Source: Bacteroidetes bacterium OLB12 (GTDB taxonomy: Bacteria; Bacteroidota; Bacteroidia; Cytophagales; Cyclobacteriaceae). From it: DNA of 64,000 nt. Position 1 is the first letter of the stretch. The number at the start of each line of letters is the position of its first letter. This document shows, one piece after another, positions 25,668 through 35,178 of this stretch. The translations under genes and the position numbers were made by a program. Where the stretch lies: assembly GCA_001567185.1 (NCBI GenBank), contig LNFR01000048.1:1-64000 (forward strand), given 5' to 3'. Below the pieces are notes generated by a model, which saw nothing but the letters and a program-made list of their open reading frames with translations, did not search any database and was not told the DNA's origin.

Positions 25668-28600
25668 CTATTTCCTTTTTATAAACTCCAGGGTAGCAAT
25701 ACCGCCAAACATCTTACTCGGATCGGTACAGTTCACTTTAACAATCAGGTCGTGGCTACCTGTTACCTCGCTGATAGGAATTGGTAATTCCTTAAATCCA
25801 AGATCGGTAAGCCCTATTGACAACACGCCCGAACCAATCTTTTTTCCGTTTTCGTCATCAATAAAAATATCGATGGTTCCGCCCGAGAAATAGTTGGGGG
25901 CAACGGCTGCGCCAATTTTAATCTGGCCTACGCTGGTCAGGTCAATGTCTTTGTAACGCATTAACCCTTCGTGATTTGGTAAGACAATCGTCATCTCTTT
26001 TTCAACTGCCGGAAAAATATCTTTGGTTACTTTAAACGTCTGTGCTTTCTTCTTTTCCGAAAACTGATCGGCACCAATAAGCGGGTAGGACAATGCTATT
26101 ACTTTGGTAGCCGTTAACGGCTTTATCCCATTCGCGCCTTTATCGGTGTAAGAGGCCGTAAAGATGTAAGTACCTTCCTTTTCGGTGGGCTTGTGCTTGT
26201 TTAACGTGTACGATCCCTGGTAAGGCAACCCGGCCTGCACCCCTTTGCTATTCATCGACAACATGTACCGAATCATTTTCTCAGTATCATCCGTACTTAA
26301 TTGCGGATGCGGTGACATCATTAAATCGCCCCACACACCCGATCCACCTTTAATTACTTTTTCAATCAGCACTTTTACAGCCGCTTCGTTGCCTGCATAT
26401 TTATCGGCAATTTGTTTGATTGAAGGGCCTACTGATTTTTCAGTAGCATGGTGGCAGGATTTACAATCTGAATTTTCATAGAGTGTTTTGCCAACCAGGT
26501 TAGCCGAAGCTTCCATGTTGGCCTGGTGTCCTTGTATCACTTCGGTTACATCTTTACCACGGGCCAGGTAATCGGCTGTAAAGGTGATGGCTTTCGGATC
26601 GATGCCATTACCCATACTGCCATCTTCGCTGTCGCGAACCTGTACCGAATAATCGAACTTCATGTTATCCCAATAGAATTTACGATTTCCGGTAAAGTTG
26701 ATTTCAAGTTCAGGTAAATCGTTACCTGCAATTACCAACAATTCTTTCGAGGCTTTTTCGCCCGATGGATCGGATACGGAGAAACTCACTTTATACTCGC
26801 CCGGTTTTTTGTATTCATGCACAGGGTTCTTTTCAGCCGATGTTTCACCATCACCAAAGTTCCATTCATATTTTAAATCATCTCCATCCGGATCAACCGT
26901 AGCATCGCCATTAAACTTTACAGTAAGTGGTGTTTTGCCAATGGTTTTATCGGCATGGGCCGATGCTACCGGAACCCGGTTGGCCGATGAATAGGTGAGG
27001 TGTATTAACCGGGCATCCATGTTCTGGCTAAACCAGTTTGTTCCATATTCCAACGCATAGATATCGCCCGCAGGACTAAATACAACATCAACCAGGTTGT
27101 TGAACATCATGCTGGGTAAGAACCGCTCCATGCGCACGTAATCTCCCTTGTCATCCAGGGTAACCGCCATTACCCAGCCGCGCATCCAATCGTAGGTAAA
27201 AAGTTTTTTATCATAATAATCCGGAAAGCGCCTGGTTGATTCCGGAAAGCGGTCTTTATAAAATACCGGACCCGCCATGGCGTTGCGCCCTCCTTCGCCA
27301 ACCAATGGAAATTCTGACGAGGGAGTGTATGGATAGTAATAAAGCGGTGGCATGGCTTCGGGTAATTCTTTTGCGCCCGTATTGTTGGGCGAATTGTTTA
27401 CCGGTTTTTTAGGATCGTACAAGGGCCCCGACTTATTGGTGGCATAATCGTAATCGTTGTATGGAAAATTGTTTCCAATAAAGTAAGGCCAGCCATAATT
27501 GCCCGCCTTCTTGGCCTGATTTAATTCATCATACCCTTTGGATCCAAAACCCACACTGTCTTTACCCGCATCGGGGCCAACATCACCCCAATAAAGAAAC
27601 CCTGTTTTCTGATCAATAGAAATGCGGAATGGGTTGCGGGCTCCCATCACATAAATTTCCGGGCGACCTTGTTTTGCATCGGTAAACAAATTGCCTTGCG
27701 GGATTGAATAGGTGCCATCATCTTCTGGTTTTATGCGCAGGATTTTTCCACGCAAGTCATTTGTATTGGCCGAAGATTTTTGCGCATCCCAGGGCGATTT
27801 ACCCGGCCGTTCATCCATGGGGCCATAACCGGTTTCGCGCGGACTGGTATTATCGCCCACCGAAAGATATAATAACCGATCGGGACCAAACTCTACCGAA
27901 CCTCCTGAATGGCAGCACTGCTCGCGTTGCGTATTTACCGTAAGTACAATTTTTTCGCTGGCGCGCTCTAACGAATCGCCTCTGAAAACAAATCGCGAAA
28001 GTCGTTGAACTGCTTCATTGCCAACCGGTGAGTAACTACAGGTAAATCCAATTATTTTTTCATAGTCCGGGTCAACAGCCAATCCAAGCAAGCCATCTTC
28101 CAAATCGCTGAACACCGGAAATTTTGTAACCAGCTTTACTTTGTTCTCTGCTTTTTTATAAAGTTTAATATCGCCCCTGCGTTCAACAAACAATACATCT
28201 TCGCCCGGCAGCATGTCCAGTTCCATTGGCTCATTCAAATTAAACTCAAGCACTACTTTCTGAAACCTGTTTTCTTCGGGCGCTACGCGCGAATTGTTAT
28301 AGTCCACCGGCACTCCGGGCCCGGCTGCATATTCAATACCGCCCCACAGCAGTTGAATAAATTCCGGATCGGAATACATTTCATTCGTATGGCCTAACCC
28401 GGTGTACCAGGTTCTTCCGCCATCAAAATCGCGGTACCAGGCTATGGGGTGGTTGTCACCATTGGTTCCACCTTCATAGGATTTTTCATCGAGGTTTAAC
28501 AATACGTTTATCTCCGGGCGAATGTCTTTGTAGTTATACCATTCATCGGTGCGTTTCCATTCGGCAGGGAGGTGTTTGGTGGATCCATGATTCTTATCCA

Positions 28601-29054
28601 CCACCTTCACAACGGCATCGCGCACGTTGGGATCGTTTGGATGACCATTGAAATAAGCGCCAACCAACTCGCCATACCAGGGCCATTCGTATTCGGTATC
28701 CGCTGCTGCGTGAATACCTACAAAACCACCACCGGCCTGCACCCACCGATTCATCTCCAGTTGCTGGGCATCGTCCAGTACATTACCCGTTGTGTTGAGG
28801 AATACGATCACATTATACTTGCGAAGCGACTTTTCATTGAAGACTTCACTATTCTCTGTGGTGTCAACCGAAAACCCGTGTTGTTTACCCAGCGCTAAGA
28901 TGGCAGCCTTACCAGCAGCAATTGATTCGTGCCGGAAAGCGGCTGTCTTGGAAAATACCAATACGTTGATTTCGCGTGTATCGCGCGTAAACCAAAAGTA
29001 AGCTGCTGCGAGTAATACCACCAGGGTAAGGAGAATGATGTAACGCTTTTTCAT
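25668..29054 (-). CDS. ThuA / PQQ-type sugar dehydrogenase / PKD / cytochrome c / CBM fusion protein
   Basis: 1128 residues from the ATG at 29054, exported (signal helix IILLTLVVLLAAAYFWF). Domains in order: ThuA (NVLVFSKTAAFRHESI, VGIHAAADTEYEWPWY); a glucose/sorbosone dehydrogenase beta-propeller (LAVDPDYEKIIGFTCSYS, HSGGSVEFGPDRLLYLSVGD, GARNPFRISIDQKTG); a PKD repeat (YEWNFGDGETSAEKNPVHEY); a cytochrome c with CKSCH and the distal Met in DLMMSPHP; and a C-terminal carbohydrate-binding module with IDIFID. It should oxidise a sugar in the periplasm and pass electrons to its own heme. Intact, about 3.4 kb. Confidence 0.9.
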   Translation of the reverse strand: MKKRYIILLTLVVLLAAAYFWFTRDTREINVLVFSKTAAFRHESIAAGKAAILALGKQHGFSVDTTENSEVFNEKSLRKYNVIVFLNTTGNVLDDAQQLEMNRWVQAGGGFVGIHAAADTEYEWPWYGELVGAYFNGHPNDPNVRDAVVKVVDKNHGSTKHLPAEWKRTDEWYNYKDIRPEINVLLNLDEKSYEGGTNGDNHPIAWYRDFDGGRTWYTGLGHTNEMYSDPEFIQLLWGGIEYAAGPGVPVDYNNSRVAPEENRFQKVVLEFNLNEPMELDMLPGEDVLFVERRGDIKLYKKAENKVKLVTKFPVFSDLEDGLLGLAVDPDYEKIIGFTCSYSPVGNEAVQRLSRFVFRGDSLERASEKIVLTVNTQREQCCHSGGSVEFGPDRLLYLSVGDNTSPRETGYGPMDERPGKSPWDAQKSSANTNDLRGKILRIKPEDDGTYSIPQGNLFTDAKQGRPEIYVMGARNPFRISIDQKTGFLYWGDVGPDAGKDSVGFGSKGYDELNQAKKAGNYGWPYFIGNNFPYNDYDYATNKSGPLYDPKKPVNNSPNNTGAKELPEAMPPLYYYPYTPSSEFPLVGEGGRNAMAGPVFYKDRFPESTRRFPDYYDKKLFTYDWMRGWVMAVTLDDKGDYVRMERFLPSMMFNNLVDVVFSPAGDIYALEYGTNWFSQNMDARLIHLTYSSANRVPVASAHADKTIGKTPLTVKFNGDATVDPDGDDLKYEWNFGDGETSAEKNPVHEYKKPGEYKVSFSVSDPSGEKASKELLVIAGNDLPELEINFTGNRKFYWDNMKFDYSVQVRDSEDGSMGNGIDPKAITFTADYLARGKDVTEVIQGHQANMEASANLVGKTLYENSDCKSCHHATEKSVGPSIKQIADKYAGNEAAVKVLIEKVIKGGSGVWGDLMMSPHPQLSTDDTEKMIRYMLSMNSKGVQAGLPYQGSYTLNKHKPTEKEGTYIFTASYTDKGANGIKPLTATKVIALSYPLIGADQFSEKKKAQTFKVTKDIFPAVEKEMTIVLPNHEGLMRYKDIDLTSVGQIKIGAAVAPNYFSGGTIDIFIDDENGKKIGSGVLSIGLTDLGFKELPIPISEVTGSHDLIVKVNCTDPSKMFGGIATLEFIKRK

Positions 29055-29145
29055 TTGAATAAAATAGAGAAGGAAAAGTTTTTTTTGAGTCAATATGACT
29101 CAAAATTAATTTAATTTTACAACCTTACAAGAATTTGATTGTGCA

Positions 29146-29917
29146 ATGATTGAAAAAATAAAGAGATACTTTCAAACCATAGAAAAAAAGGCCATTCCGC
29201 AACTTTCGGTTAACTGCGTGATTTTCGGTTTTCATGAAAAACCCTTCAACGGTAATTGTGAACAGGATTTCAATCGAAAAATCAGACTTTGTGGTTTTGC
29301 CGGGCGGTTATGTTAACCAAAACGAAGATGTTGAAGCTGCCATGGAGCGAATTGTATCGGAAAGTACAGGCCTGGAAAAAATTCTTTTTAAACAGTTTGC
29401 CGTGTTTGGAGGTGCTAACCGGTCGTTCGGTAATAACCTTGTCCATCACAAAGTTTTTAAAACAGCATCAGAAAAAGCTATGCTCAAATGGCTATCGAAG
29501 CGTTTTGTTTCTATTTGTTACCTGGCACTGGTGGATTATTCAAAAATAAAATTGAAGCCCACCCAGTTTATGGACACCGCAGCGTGGTTGCCGATAAACC
29601 AGGTTAAAAAATTGGCTATGGATCATGCGGATATTGTAAAAAGTGCGCACGATTCGTTGCTGAAAGAAATGCCGTACGCTCCTATTGCCTCTAACTTGTT
29701 ACCGGCAAGGTTTACGTTGCCCGAGCTTCAGGCTTTGGTTGAATCGATTTTGAACCGGACGATTGACCGCCCCAATTTCAGGCGAAAAATTTTAAGTACC
29801 GGAATGATTGCCAAGGTGGGGGTTGATTCTTCGAACAAACGGAGGCCCGCAGACCTGTATTCTTTCAAACATGGCCGTAATACCAGTTTGATTGATGAAT
29901 ATAAGTTTGGATTCTAA
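29146..29917 (+). CDS. NrtR/AraR-type regulator: Nudix domain plus winged helix, frame broken once
   Basis: Reconstructed as 256 residues starting MIEKIKRYFQTIEKKAIPQL. The Nudix box is degenerate (GGYVNQNEDVEAAMERIVSE: Arg-Ile in place of Arg-Glu), as in NrtR and AraR-type regulators that bind a ligand without hydrolysing it. The C-terminal half (FTLPELQALVESILNRTID, NFRRKIL, RRPADLYSFK) is the winged-helix DNA-binding part. One base too many around 29237-29244 separates the first 30 residues. Divergent from the dehydrogenase/ThuA operon, it probably controls it in response to a sugar derivative. Confidence 0.8.
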
Positions 29918-29954
29918 ATTCGATGTAATTCACCCGGATTAAATGCTGGTAATA

Positions 29955-29986
29955 TTTGCTTTTTCCTGATTACAGGCCTACTTTTG
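29955..29986 (+). promoter_or_regulatory. Bacteroidota-type promoter of the initiator tRNA gene
   Basis: TTTG at 29955-29958 and TACTTTTG at 29979-29986, 20 bases apart, match the -33 TTTG and -7 TANNTTTG consensus of the Bacteroidota sigma factor. The tRNA begins 12 bases later. Confidence 0.75.
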
Positions 29987-29997
29987 TCGTCCCAAAT

Positions 29998-30071
<74 letters not shown>

Positions 30072-30079
30072 CTAAAGAG

Positions 30080-30108
30080 AAAGCGACCTGTACAGGTCGC
30101 TTTTTTTT
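30080..30108 (+). terminator. Terminator of the initiator tRNA gene
   Basis: A perfect palindrome, AGCGACCTGTACAGGTCGCT at 30082-30101, with A flank before and eight T from 30101 on. Textbook intrinsic terminator. Confidence 0.92.
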
Positions 30109-30152
30109 ATGCGCTTTTTCTGTTTACGTCCCTACTCTGCAAGCCATAATAA

Positions 30153-30266
30153 ATCTATTTTAGATTCACCTCCGGTTTAGAAAAGCGATTGGCATCGCAC
30201 AACCAGCTTGCCACCAAGGGCTGGGAAAAGGAGTTGAAGATATTTATCAGGCTAGCGTCTTTATGA
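30153..30266 (+). pseudogene. Remnant of a GIY-YIG endonuclease-like gene
   Basis: One frame reads FTSGLEKRLASHNQLATKGW, which closely follows the usual GIY-YIG pattern (FTS-LEKRLxSHNxLATKGW), then diverges into EKELKIFIRLASL and a stop. No start codon, no GIY or YIG tyrosines and no C-terminal part are visible, so this is a decayed piece lying just after the tRNA gene. The match is short but specific. Confidence 0.5.
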
Positions 30267-30301
30267 AAAACTTAAAAAAGCTTGATTAATTTTTGCGTTT
30301 T

Positions 30302-31694
30302 CTATTCCGTAAAATAGACTTTTAATGTGTTCGTTTTTCTAAGATTGTACAAAGCAAACATTCCAGTATTGCCTGCCAGATATCCTTTCAACTCAGGAGG
30401 AGTTTTTACTCCAAAATTCTTTATTTCAAATTCATCAATTTTCTTCATTGGAAGGATTACATTTTGAGCAGTAGTAACCGTGTTATTCAAATCAAGATTC
30501 AGGTAAACATACTGGTAAGTAAATTTCTCGGAGCCAATTTCATAAACAACCGCCTGTAAAAATGCGGAAGCCAATAAAGCGCCAAGGCCGAAAACACCCA
30601 CCAAAGGTGTTCGAGGTTTATATTCATATTCACCACCCATAACAAGCGTATATTTTCCAAGAGAATCAGACATGATATAGCCTATTGCAGACCCCGATCT
30701 AAAAAATGGTTTAGTGATAACCCCCTTTTCAATTTTGTTATCCATATGCCGGATAACATTATCTGTTTCAGGAAAATCTGACTTATTAGTGAAGGTACTG
30801 CTAAAAACTTTCTGCGATGTAGCTATGTCAAATACTTCCAATGTAGTGGCATTGTATTCGAAATCGGAATAGATTCGAAAAAGTTTATCCTCAAAGATGC
30901 GTGTTGAAAAATACCCAGAGCGCTTTTCAACAAAACTTCTAACTACACTTTTATCCGCGTCACTCAGATCGATTTTTATTACCGTAGTTCTATACATGGC
31001 TCCAGGTGGTGGTTCGGAATGAGGATAGGCTAAATTTTTGGGCTCATCAACAGTAATCCAAAGTACATCCTTATCCAGAATCAACTTGATTGGACTGAAT
31101 GCCCTCGCTGGATTAAAAGTTTCATTGGCATTTGTAAATTTTGCTTGCTCGGTTTTATAACTTCCCAAATCAAAAGTTAATTTATATTCCTTTTTTGAAT
31201 CTACCTCAAGCCCTTTAATACACAGCAATTGCAGCGCGTAGCTTTTCTTTTCAGCTAATATCAAATAGACCCGGCCGTCTTTAACATAGCTTCCATAAAT
31301 TGTTCCTGGAACTTCAACTTCCTGGGTTCCTTCTCTAAACTCAGAGGTTTTCTTATTCAGAATCATTGCTCGTAAGAAAACTCGTTTCCCAATTTCTACC
31401 GGATAATAGTAATACTCCTCATCAGCAGTATAGCCAATGGCGTAAATGGAATAGTCCTTATTTAAGTTAAGGGGTAATGTCCGCACATTTCCATTTGTCT
31501 TAACCCAATAGAAACTTCTCTTCAGTCCGGTTACTGTTCGTAACCCTTCTATTGTTAAGAATAAACTATCATTAAGAACGGTTCCCTTTAACCGTTCAAT
31601 GGACTGATTTTCGAAATCAATTTCAGCAATTGGATCCTGGGCCGCTGATTCGCGACCAAGCAAAAAATAAGGTAATAACAATCAGCTTTTTCAT
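30302..31694 (-). CDS. Exported hypothetical protein, frame broken in the signal peptide
   Basis: Reconstructed as 463 residues starting MKKLIVITLFLLGRESAAQ, a signal peptide, from the ATG at 31694. The raw frame lacks this start because the run at 31672-31677 has one base too many. The mature part is beta-rich, with repeated short strands (ILDKDVLWITV, YVYLNLDLNNTV) and a possible six- or seven-bladed propeller layout, but no known motif. Its location is periplasm or outer membrane. No functional link to its neighbours, tRNA and era, is evident. Confidence 0.7.
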
Positions 31695-31772
31695 TTACAA
31701 AGTTTATTGGACTATAATATAAAACATCGAAAAGATTTTCTAAGAACTTTCTAAAGGAATATTTACAAAGGC

Positions 31773-31780
31773 TACTTTTG
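31773..31780 (+). promoter_or_regulatory. -7 element of the era promoter, very close to the start codon
   Basis: TACTTTTG fits TANNTTTG. The era ATG is at 31785, only 4 bases beyond, so transcription would begin at or within a few bases of the start codon. The -33 element (TTTC at 31749-31752) is weak. Confidence 0.5.
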
Positions 31781-31784
31781 CCTT

Positions 31785-32660
31785 ATGCACCAATCCGGCT
31801 TCGTTAGCATTGTGGGCAAACCCAACGTGGGTAAAAGTAGTTTGATGAACAAACTGGTGGGCGAAAACCTGTCCATTATTACCGCCAAAGCCCAAACCAC
31901 ACGCCATCGCATTATGGGTATTTTAAATGGCGATGACTTTCAGATTGTATATTCCGATACCCCCGGCCTGCTGGAGCCTAAATACGAACTACAACAAGCC
32001 ATGATGAGCTATGTAAAGGTTTCGCTGGAAGATGCCGATGTAATTTTGCTGATTGTAGAACTGGAAGAAAAATATGACGAACAACTCTTTGCCTTCCTTA
32101 AAAAAATTCAAACACCCCTTGTGTTGGTGATAAATAAAATCGACCTGGCCAAAGGCTCGCAGGTAGAAGATAAAATTGAATATTGGAAAAAACTCATTCC
32201 GGCAAAAGAGATTGTTCCTGTTTCGGCCAAAGCCGGAACCAACCTGGATAAACTCTTGCCCCTTCTTAAAAAGTATTTACCCGAACATCCGGGCTACTAT
32301 CCAAAAGAAGATCTGACCGACCGCAGCGAGCGCTTCTTCGCATCGGAAATCATTCGCGAAAAAATTTTTCTAAACTACGAGCAGGAAATCCCCTACAGCA
32401 GCGAAGTAGGCATTGAAAGCTTTAAAGACGAAGCGGAGATAATCCGCATCCGCGCCACGATCTACGTGGAGCGCGACTCGCAAAAAGGCATTCTGATTGG
32501 CAAGGGCGGCAGCTCGCTTAAAAAAGTTGGAACCGAAGCCCGCAAATCGCTGGAGGCCTTCTTCGGCAAAAAAGTTTTTTTAGAAACCCATGTAAAAGTG
32601 GCCGACAACTGGCGCAAACAAAAACTCAAATTGAAACAGTTCGGGTATTCTAACGAGTAG
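31785..32660 (+). CDS. era: GTPase Era
   Basis: 291 residues. G1 GKPNVGKSS at 11-19, DTPG (G3), NKID (G4) and a C-terminal KH domain with GILIGKGGSSLKKVG. Era binds 16S rRNA near the anti-Shine-Dalgarno and checks 30S maturation. It is followed by the related GTPase Der. The start is at 31785, chosen by the family start and by the promoter position just before it. Confidence 0.97.
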   Translation: MHQSGFVSIVGKPNVGKSSLMNKLVGENLSIITAKAQTTRHRIMGILNGDDFQIVYSDTPGLLEPKYELQQAMMSYVKVSLEDADVILLIVELEEKYDEQLFAFLKKIQTPLVLVINKIDLAKGSQVEDKIEYWKKLIPAKEIVPVSAKAGTNLDKLLPLLKKYLPEHPGYYPKEDLTDRSERFFASEIIREKIFLNYEQEIPYSSEVGIESFKDEAEIIRIRATIYVERDSQKGILIGKGGSSLKKVGTEARKSLEAFFGKKVFLETHVKVADNWRKQKLKLKQFGYSNE

Positions 32661-32692
32661 CTTTAAAATCCACGCACCAAAATCGAATTGCT

Positions 32693-32700
32693 TACCTTTG
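32693..32700 (+). promoter_or_regulatory. -7-like element upstream of der
   Basis: TACCTTTG matches TANNTTTG, 27 bases before the der start at 32728. No good -33 TTTG is seen at the expected spacing, so support is partial. Confidence 0.4.
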
Positions 32701-32727
32701 CGCATCTTTTTTTGAACCGACCGGCAA

Positions 32728-34035
32728 ATGGCAAATATTGTTGCAATAGTAGGCAGACCCAACGTAGGCAAATCCACCTTTTTTAACAGGCTGGTAGAGC
32801 AGCGGCAGGCTATTATGGACGATATGCCGGGCGTTACGCGCGACCGGCACTATGGCTATGCCGAGTGGACGGGCAAGTACTTTACCGTAATTGATACGGG
32901 TGGTTATGTTATTGGCTCGGACGATAAGTTTGAATCGCAGATCAGGCAACAGGTAGAACTGGCCCTGGATGAATGCACGGCTGTAATCTTTATGGTTGAT
33001 TGCCAGACCGGCCTTACAGGTTACGATAAAGAGTTTGCGAAAATAATCCGCATGTCTAAAAAGCCGGTGTTTATTGCTGCCAACAAAGCCGACACACCCA
33101 ATAAAGCCGTTGAAGCCAGCGAGTTTTACGAGTTAGGGATGGGCGAAGTGTTTCCCATCTCGGCTGAGAATGGCTCCGGAACAGGCGAGTTGCTGGATGA
33201 ATTGATAAAGGTATTTCCCAGCGAAGGGGTGGAAGATCCGGAAGCAGGCATTCCAAAAATTGCCATCCTGGGCCGCCCCAACGTGGGCAAGTCTTCTTTT
33301 CTGAATGTATTGTTGGGCACAGAGCGCAGCATTGTTACCGATGAAGCCGGCACCACACGCGATGCCATTCACAGCCGCTACAAAATGTATGGCAATGATT
33401 TTATTCTGATTGATACAGCCGGTATTCGCAAGAAGAGCAAGGTGCATCAGGATGTTGAGTTTTATTCGGTATTACGATCGCTGCGGGCATTAGAAGAAAG
33501 CGATGTTTGTATTGTAGTAATTGATGCCGAGCGTGGCCTCGAATCGCAGGATGTAAACATCATTGTGCTGGCCCATAAACAGAGCAAAGGAATTGTGATT
33601 ATGGTGAACAAGTGGGATCTGGTAGAGAAGGATACCAAGACTGCTGATACCTTCCGGAAAGATATACTGGAAAAGCTTGCTCCTATCGATTACATCCCCA
33701 TTGTGTTTGCATCGGTACTTACCAAGCAGCGCATTTTCCAGGTAATTGAAAAAGCGGTAAACGTATTCAACAACAAAACCAAAAAAATTGCAACCTCGGC
33801 CCTTAACGATGCACTTTTACCCGAGATTGCCCACTACCCGCCCCCGGCAATTAAAGGCAAACTTATTCAGATCAAGTACATTACCCAGATCAAGGCAAAG
33901 TCGCCCGCATTTGCCTTTTTCTGCAATTTGCCCCAGTATATTCAGCCTTCTTATACGCGGTTTCTGGAGAACCGCCTGCGCGAAAACTTCGATTTTGAGG
34001 GCGTTCCGGTACGGTTGTTTTTCCGGAAAAAATAA
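32728..34035 (+). CDS. der: Ribosome-associated GTPase Der (EngA)
   Basis: 435 residues with two GTPase domains: GRPNVGKST at 8-16 and GRPNVGKSS near 186, DTGGY and DTAGIRKK switch motifs, NKAD and NKWD, then a C-terminal KH-like domain. Der acts in 50S assembly. Intact, ordinary length. Confidence 0.97.
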   Translation: MANIVAIVGRPNVGKSTFFNRLVEQRQAIMDDMPGVTRDRHYGYAEWTGKYFTVIDTGGYVIGSDDKFESQIRQQVELALDECTAVIFMVDCQTGLTGYDKEFAKIIRMSKKPVFIAANKADTPNKAVEASEFYELGMGEVFPISAENGSGTGELLDELIKVFPSEGVEDPEAGIPKIAILGRPNVGKSSFLNVLLGTERSIVTDEAGTTRDAIHSRYKMYGNDFILIDTAGIRKKSKVHQDVEFYSVLRSLRALEESDVCIVVIDAERGLESQDVNIIVLAHKQSKGIVIMVNKWDLVEKDTKTADTFRKDILEKLAPIDYIPIVFASVLTKQRIFQVIEKAVNVFNNKTKKIATSALNDALLPEIAHYPPPAIKGKLIQIKYITQIKAKSPAFAFFCNLPQYIQPSYTRFLENRLRENFDFEGVPVRLFFRKK

Positions 34036-34139
34036 TCAGCAAACGGTTGCTGTAGGATTGGTGTAGGATTATCCGCAAAAATCTCTAATAATTTTCTAAT
34101 ATTTTCAGGCTGGGTTAGTGAATAAACAGGCCAGCCCAG

Positions 34140-34147
34140 TATCTTTG
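34140..34147 (+). promoter_or_regulatory. Promoter -7 element for the small lipoprotein
   Basis: TATCTTTG fits TANNTTTG, 29 bases before the ATG at 34177, the usual distance. It suggests an independent transcript ending at the terminator at 34395. Confidence 0.55.
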
Positions 34148-34176
34148 CGCCCAAATTCAAAACAAACCTGGAAACT

Positions 34177-34372
34177 ATGAAAAAAAATTGTTGCATCTCT
34201 TATCGTTTGCGGCTTTGCAGTGGCAATGGTTGCTTGCGGTGCTAAGAAAGAAGAAGCTGCTGCGGCTATCGACTCCGTAGCAACTGACGTACAGGAAGTT
34301 GTTGATTCAGCTGCTACCGTAGTTGATTCAGCTGCTGCCGTGGTTGACTCTGCTGCCGCTGCAGTAAAGTAA
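34177..34372 (+). CDS. Small alanine-rich lipoprotein with VDSAA repeats, frame broken once
   Basis: Reconstructed as 64 residues: MKKIVASLIVCGFAVAMVAC then GAKKEEAAAAID, a lipoprotein signal with MVAC lipobox, and then VVDSAATVVDSAAAVVDSAA, a short repeat likely forming an amphipathic helix. The A-run 34180-34187 has eight A where seven give this frame. It is monocistronic, with promoter and terminator, so it may be abundant and structural, as small Lpp-like lipoproteins are. No family identified. Confidence 0.7.
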
Positions 34373-34394
34373 TCCAATCGAAAGATTGGTCTTG

Positions 34395-34427
34395 AAAGGC
34401 TTTAGAACATCTAAAGCCTTTTTTTTA
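34395..34427 (+). terminator. Terminator of the small lipoprotein gene
   Basis: AAAGGCTTTAG at 34395-34405 pairs perfectly with CTAAAGCCTTT at 34411-34421 over a 5-base loop, followed by more T. It lies between the lipoprotein and the SprT-like gene. Confidence 0.88.
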
Positions 34428-34448
34428 TTTTTCGCTTTTCAAGCGCCT

Positions 34449-35067
34449 GTGACCATACGCGAACAATTACAACCCTACCTGCCCACTGCCACCCTTGACT
34501 ATTGCACCCAACTCTGGCAACAAAACCCATTTCAGTTTCACCTCAGCAAAAAGCGTGTTTCCAAATCGGGCGATTTTACATGCCGGCATGGCCACACCCC
34601 GCGCATAACCGTTAACCGCGACCTTACTCCGCTTGAGTTTTTAATTACCTACGTACACGAGGTGGCACACCTGCACGTGCACAACGTTTATGGCTTTAAA
34701 GCCGAAGCTCATGGCGAGGAGTGGAAACAAAAATTTCGGGAATTGATGGCCCCCCTACTTTTCGAAACCATTTTCCCCGAACCCATTCTGGGTTGCCTGC
34801 AACAACACATGCAAAACCCAAAAGCCTCTACCTATTCCGATGCTGAACTTACGCGCTTGTTGCACCAGGGCCATCCGCGCACAGCCAAGCTCGTTTACCT
34901 GGCCGATTTACCCGAAGGAAGTGTATTTGACCTGAACGGCCGGTGGTTTAAAAAAAGGCAAATTGAAGCGTACACGCATATTATGTACCGAAGTAAAATC
35001 TAAGAGACAATTTTTGGTACCGGCCGATGCCCCGGTGGGCCATGCGCAGCTTACGCTGTGGGGGTAG
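34449..35067 (+). CDS. SprT-like zinc metalloprotease-fold protein, frame broken near its end
   Basis: Reconstructed as 205 residues from a GTG at 34449 (TIREQLQPYLP), chosen because the longer frame runs back through the terminator. YVHEVAHLHVH is the SprT zinc motif HExxH, followed by GFKAEAHGEEWKQKF, with the downstream conserved His. SprT/Spartan-like proteins may cut DNA-protein crosslinks; bacterial members are little studied. An extra A in 34995-34998 changes the ending: removing it gives SKRQFLVPADAPVGHAQLTL and a TAG at 35065. Confidence 0.82.
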
Positions 35068-35178
35068 CAGTAGATCTTTCATTAATTCAGATTTGGGATA
35101 GATTCTATTCTTAGTCCAGCATACAAAATTTACCTTGACTATAAGAATCCACACTCCATTAGAAACCACAAACCATAG

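Noticed and set aside
34105-34377. 90-residue minus-strand frame full of Ser/Thr/Ala repeats
   Set aside because: Antisense shadow of the VDSAA-repeat lipoprotein; no start signal.
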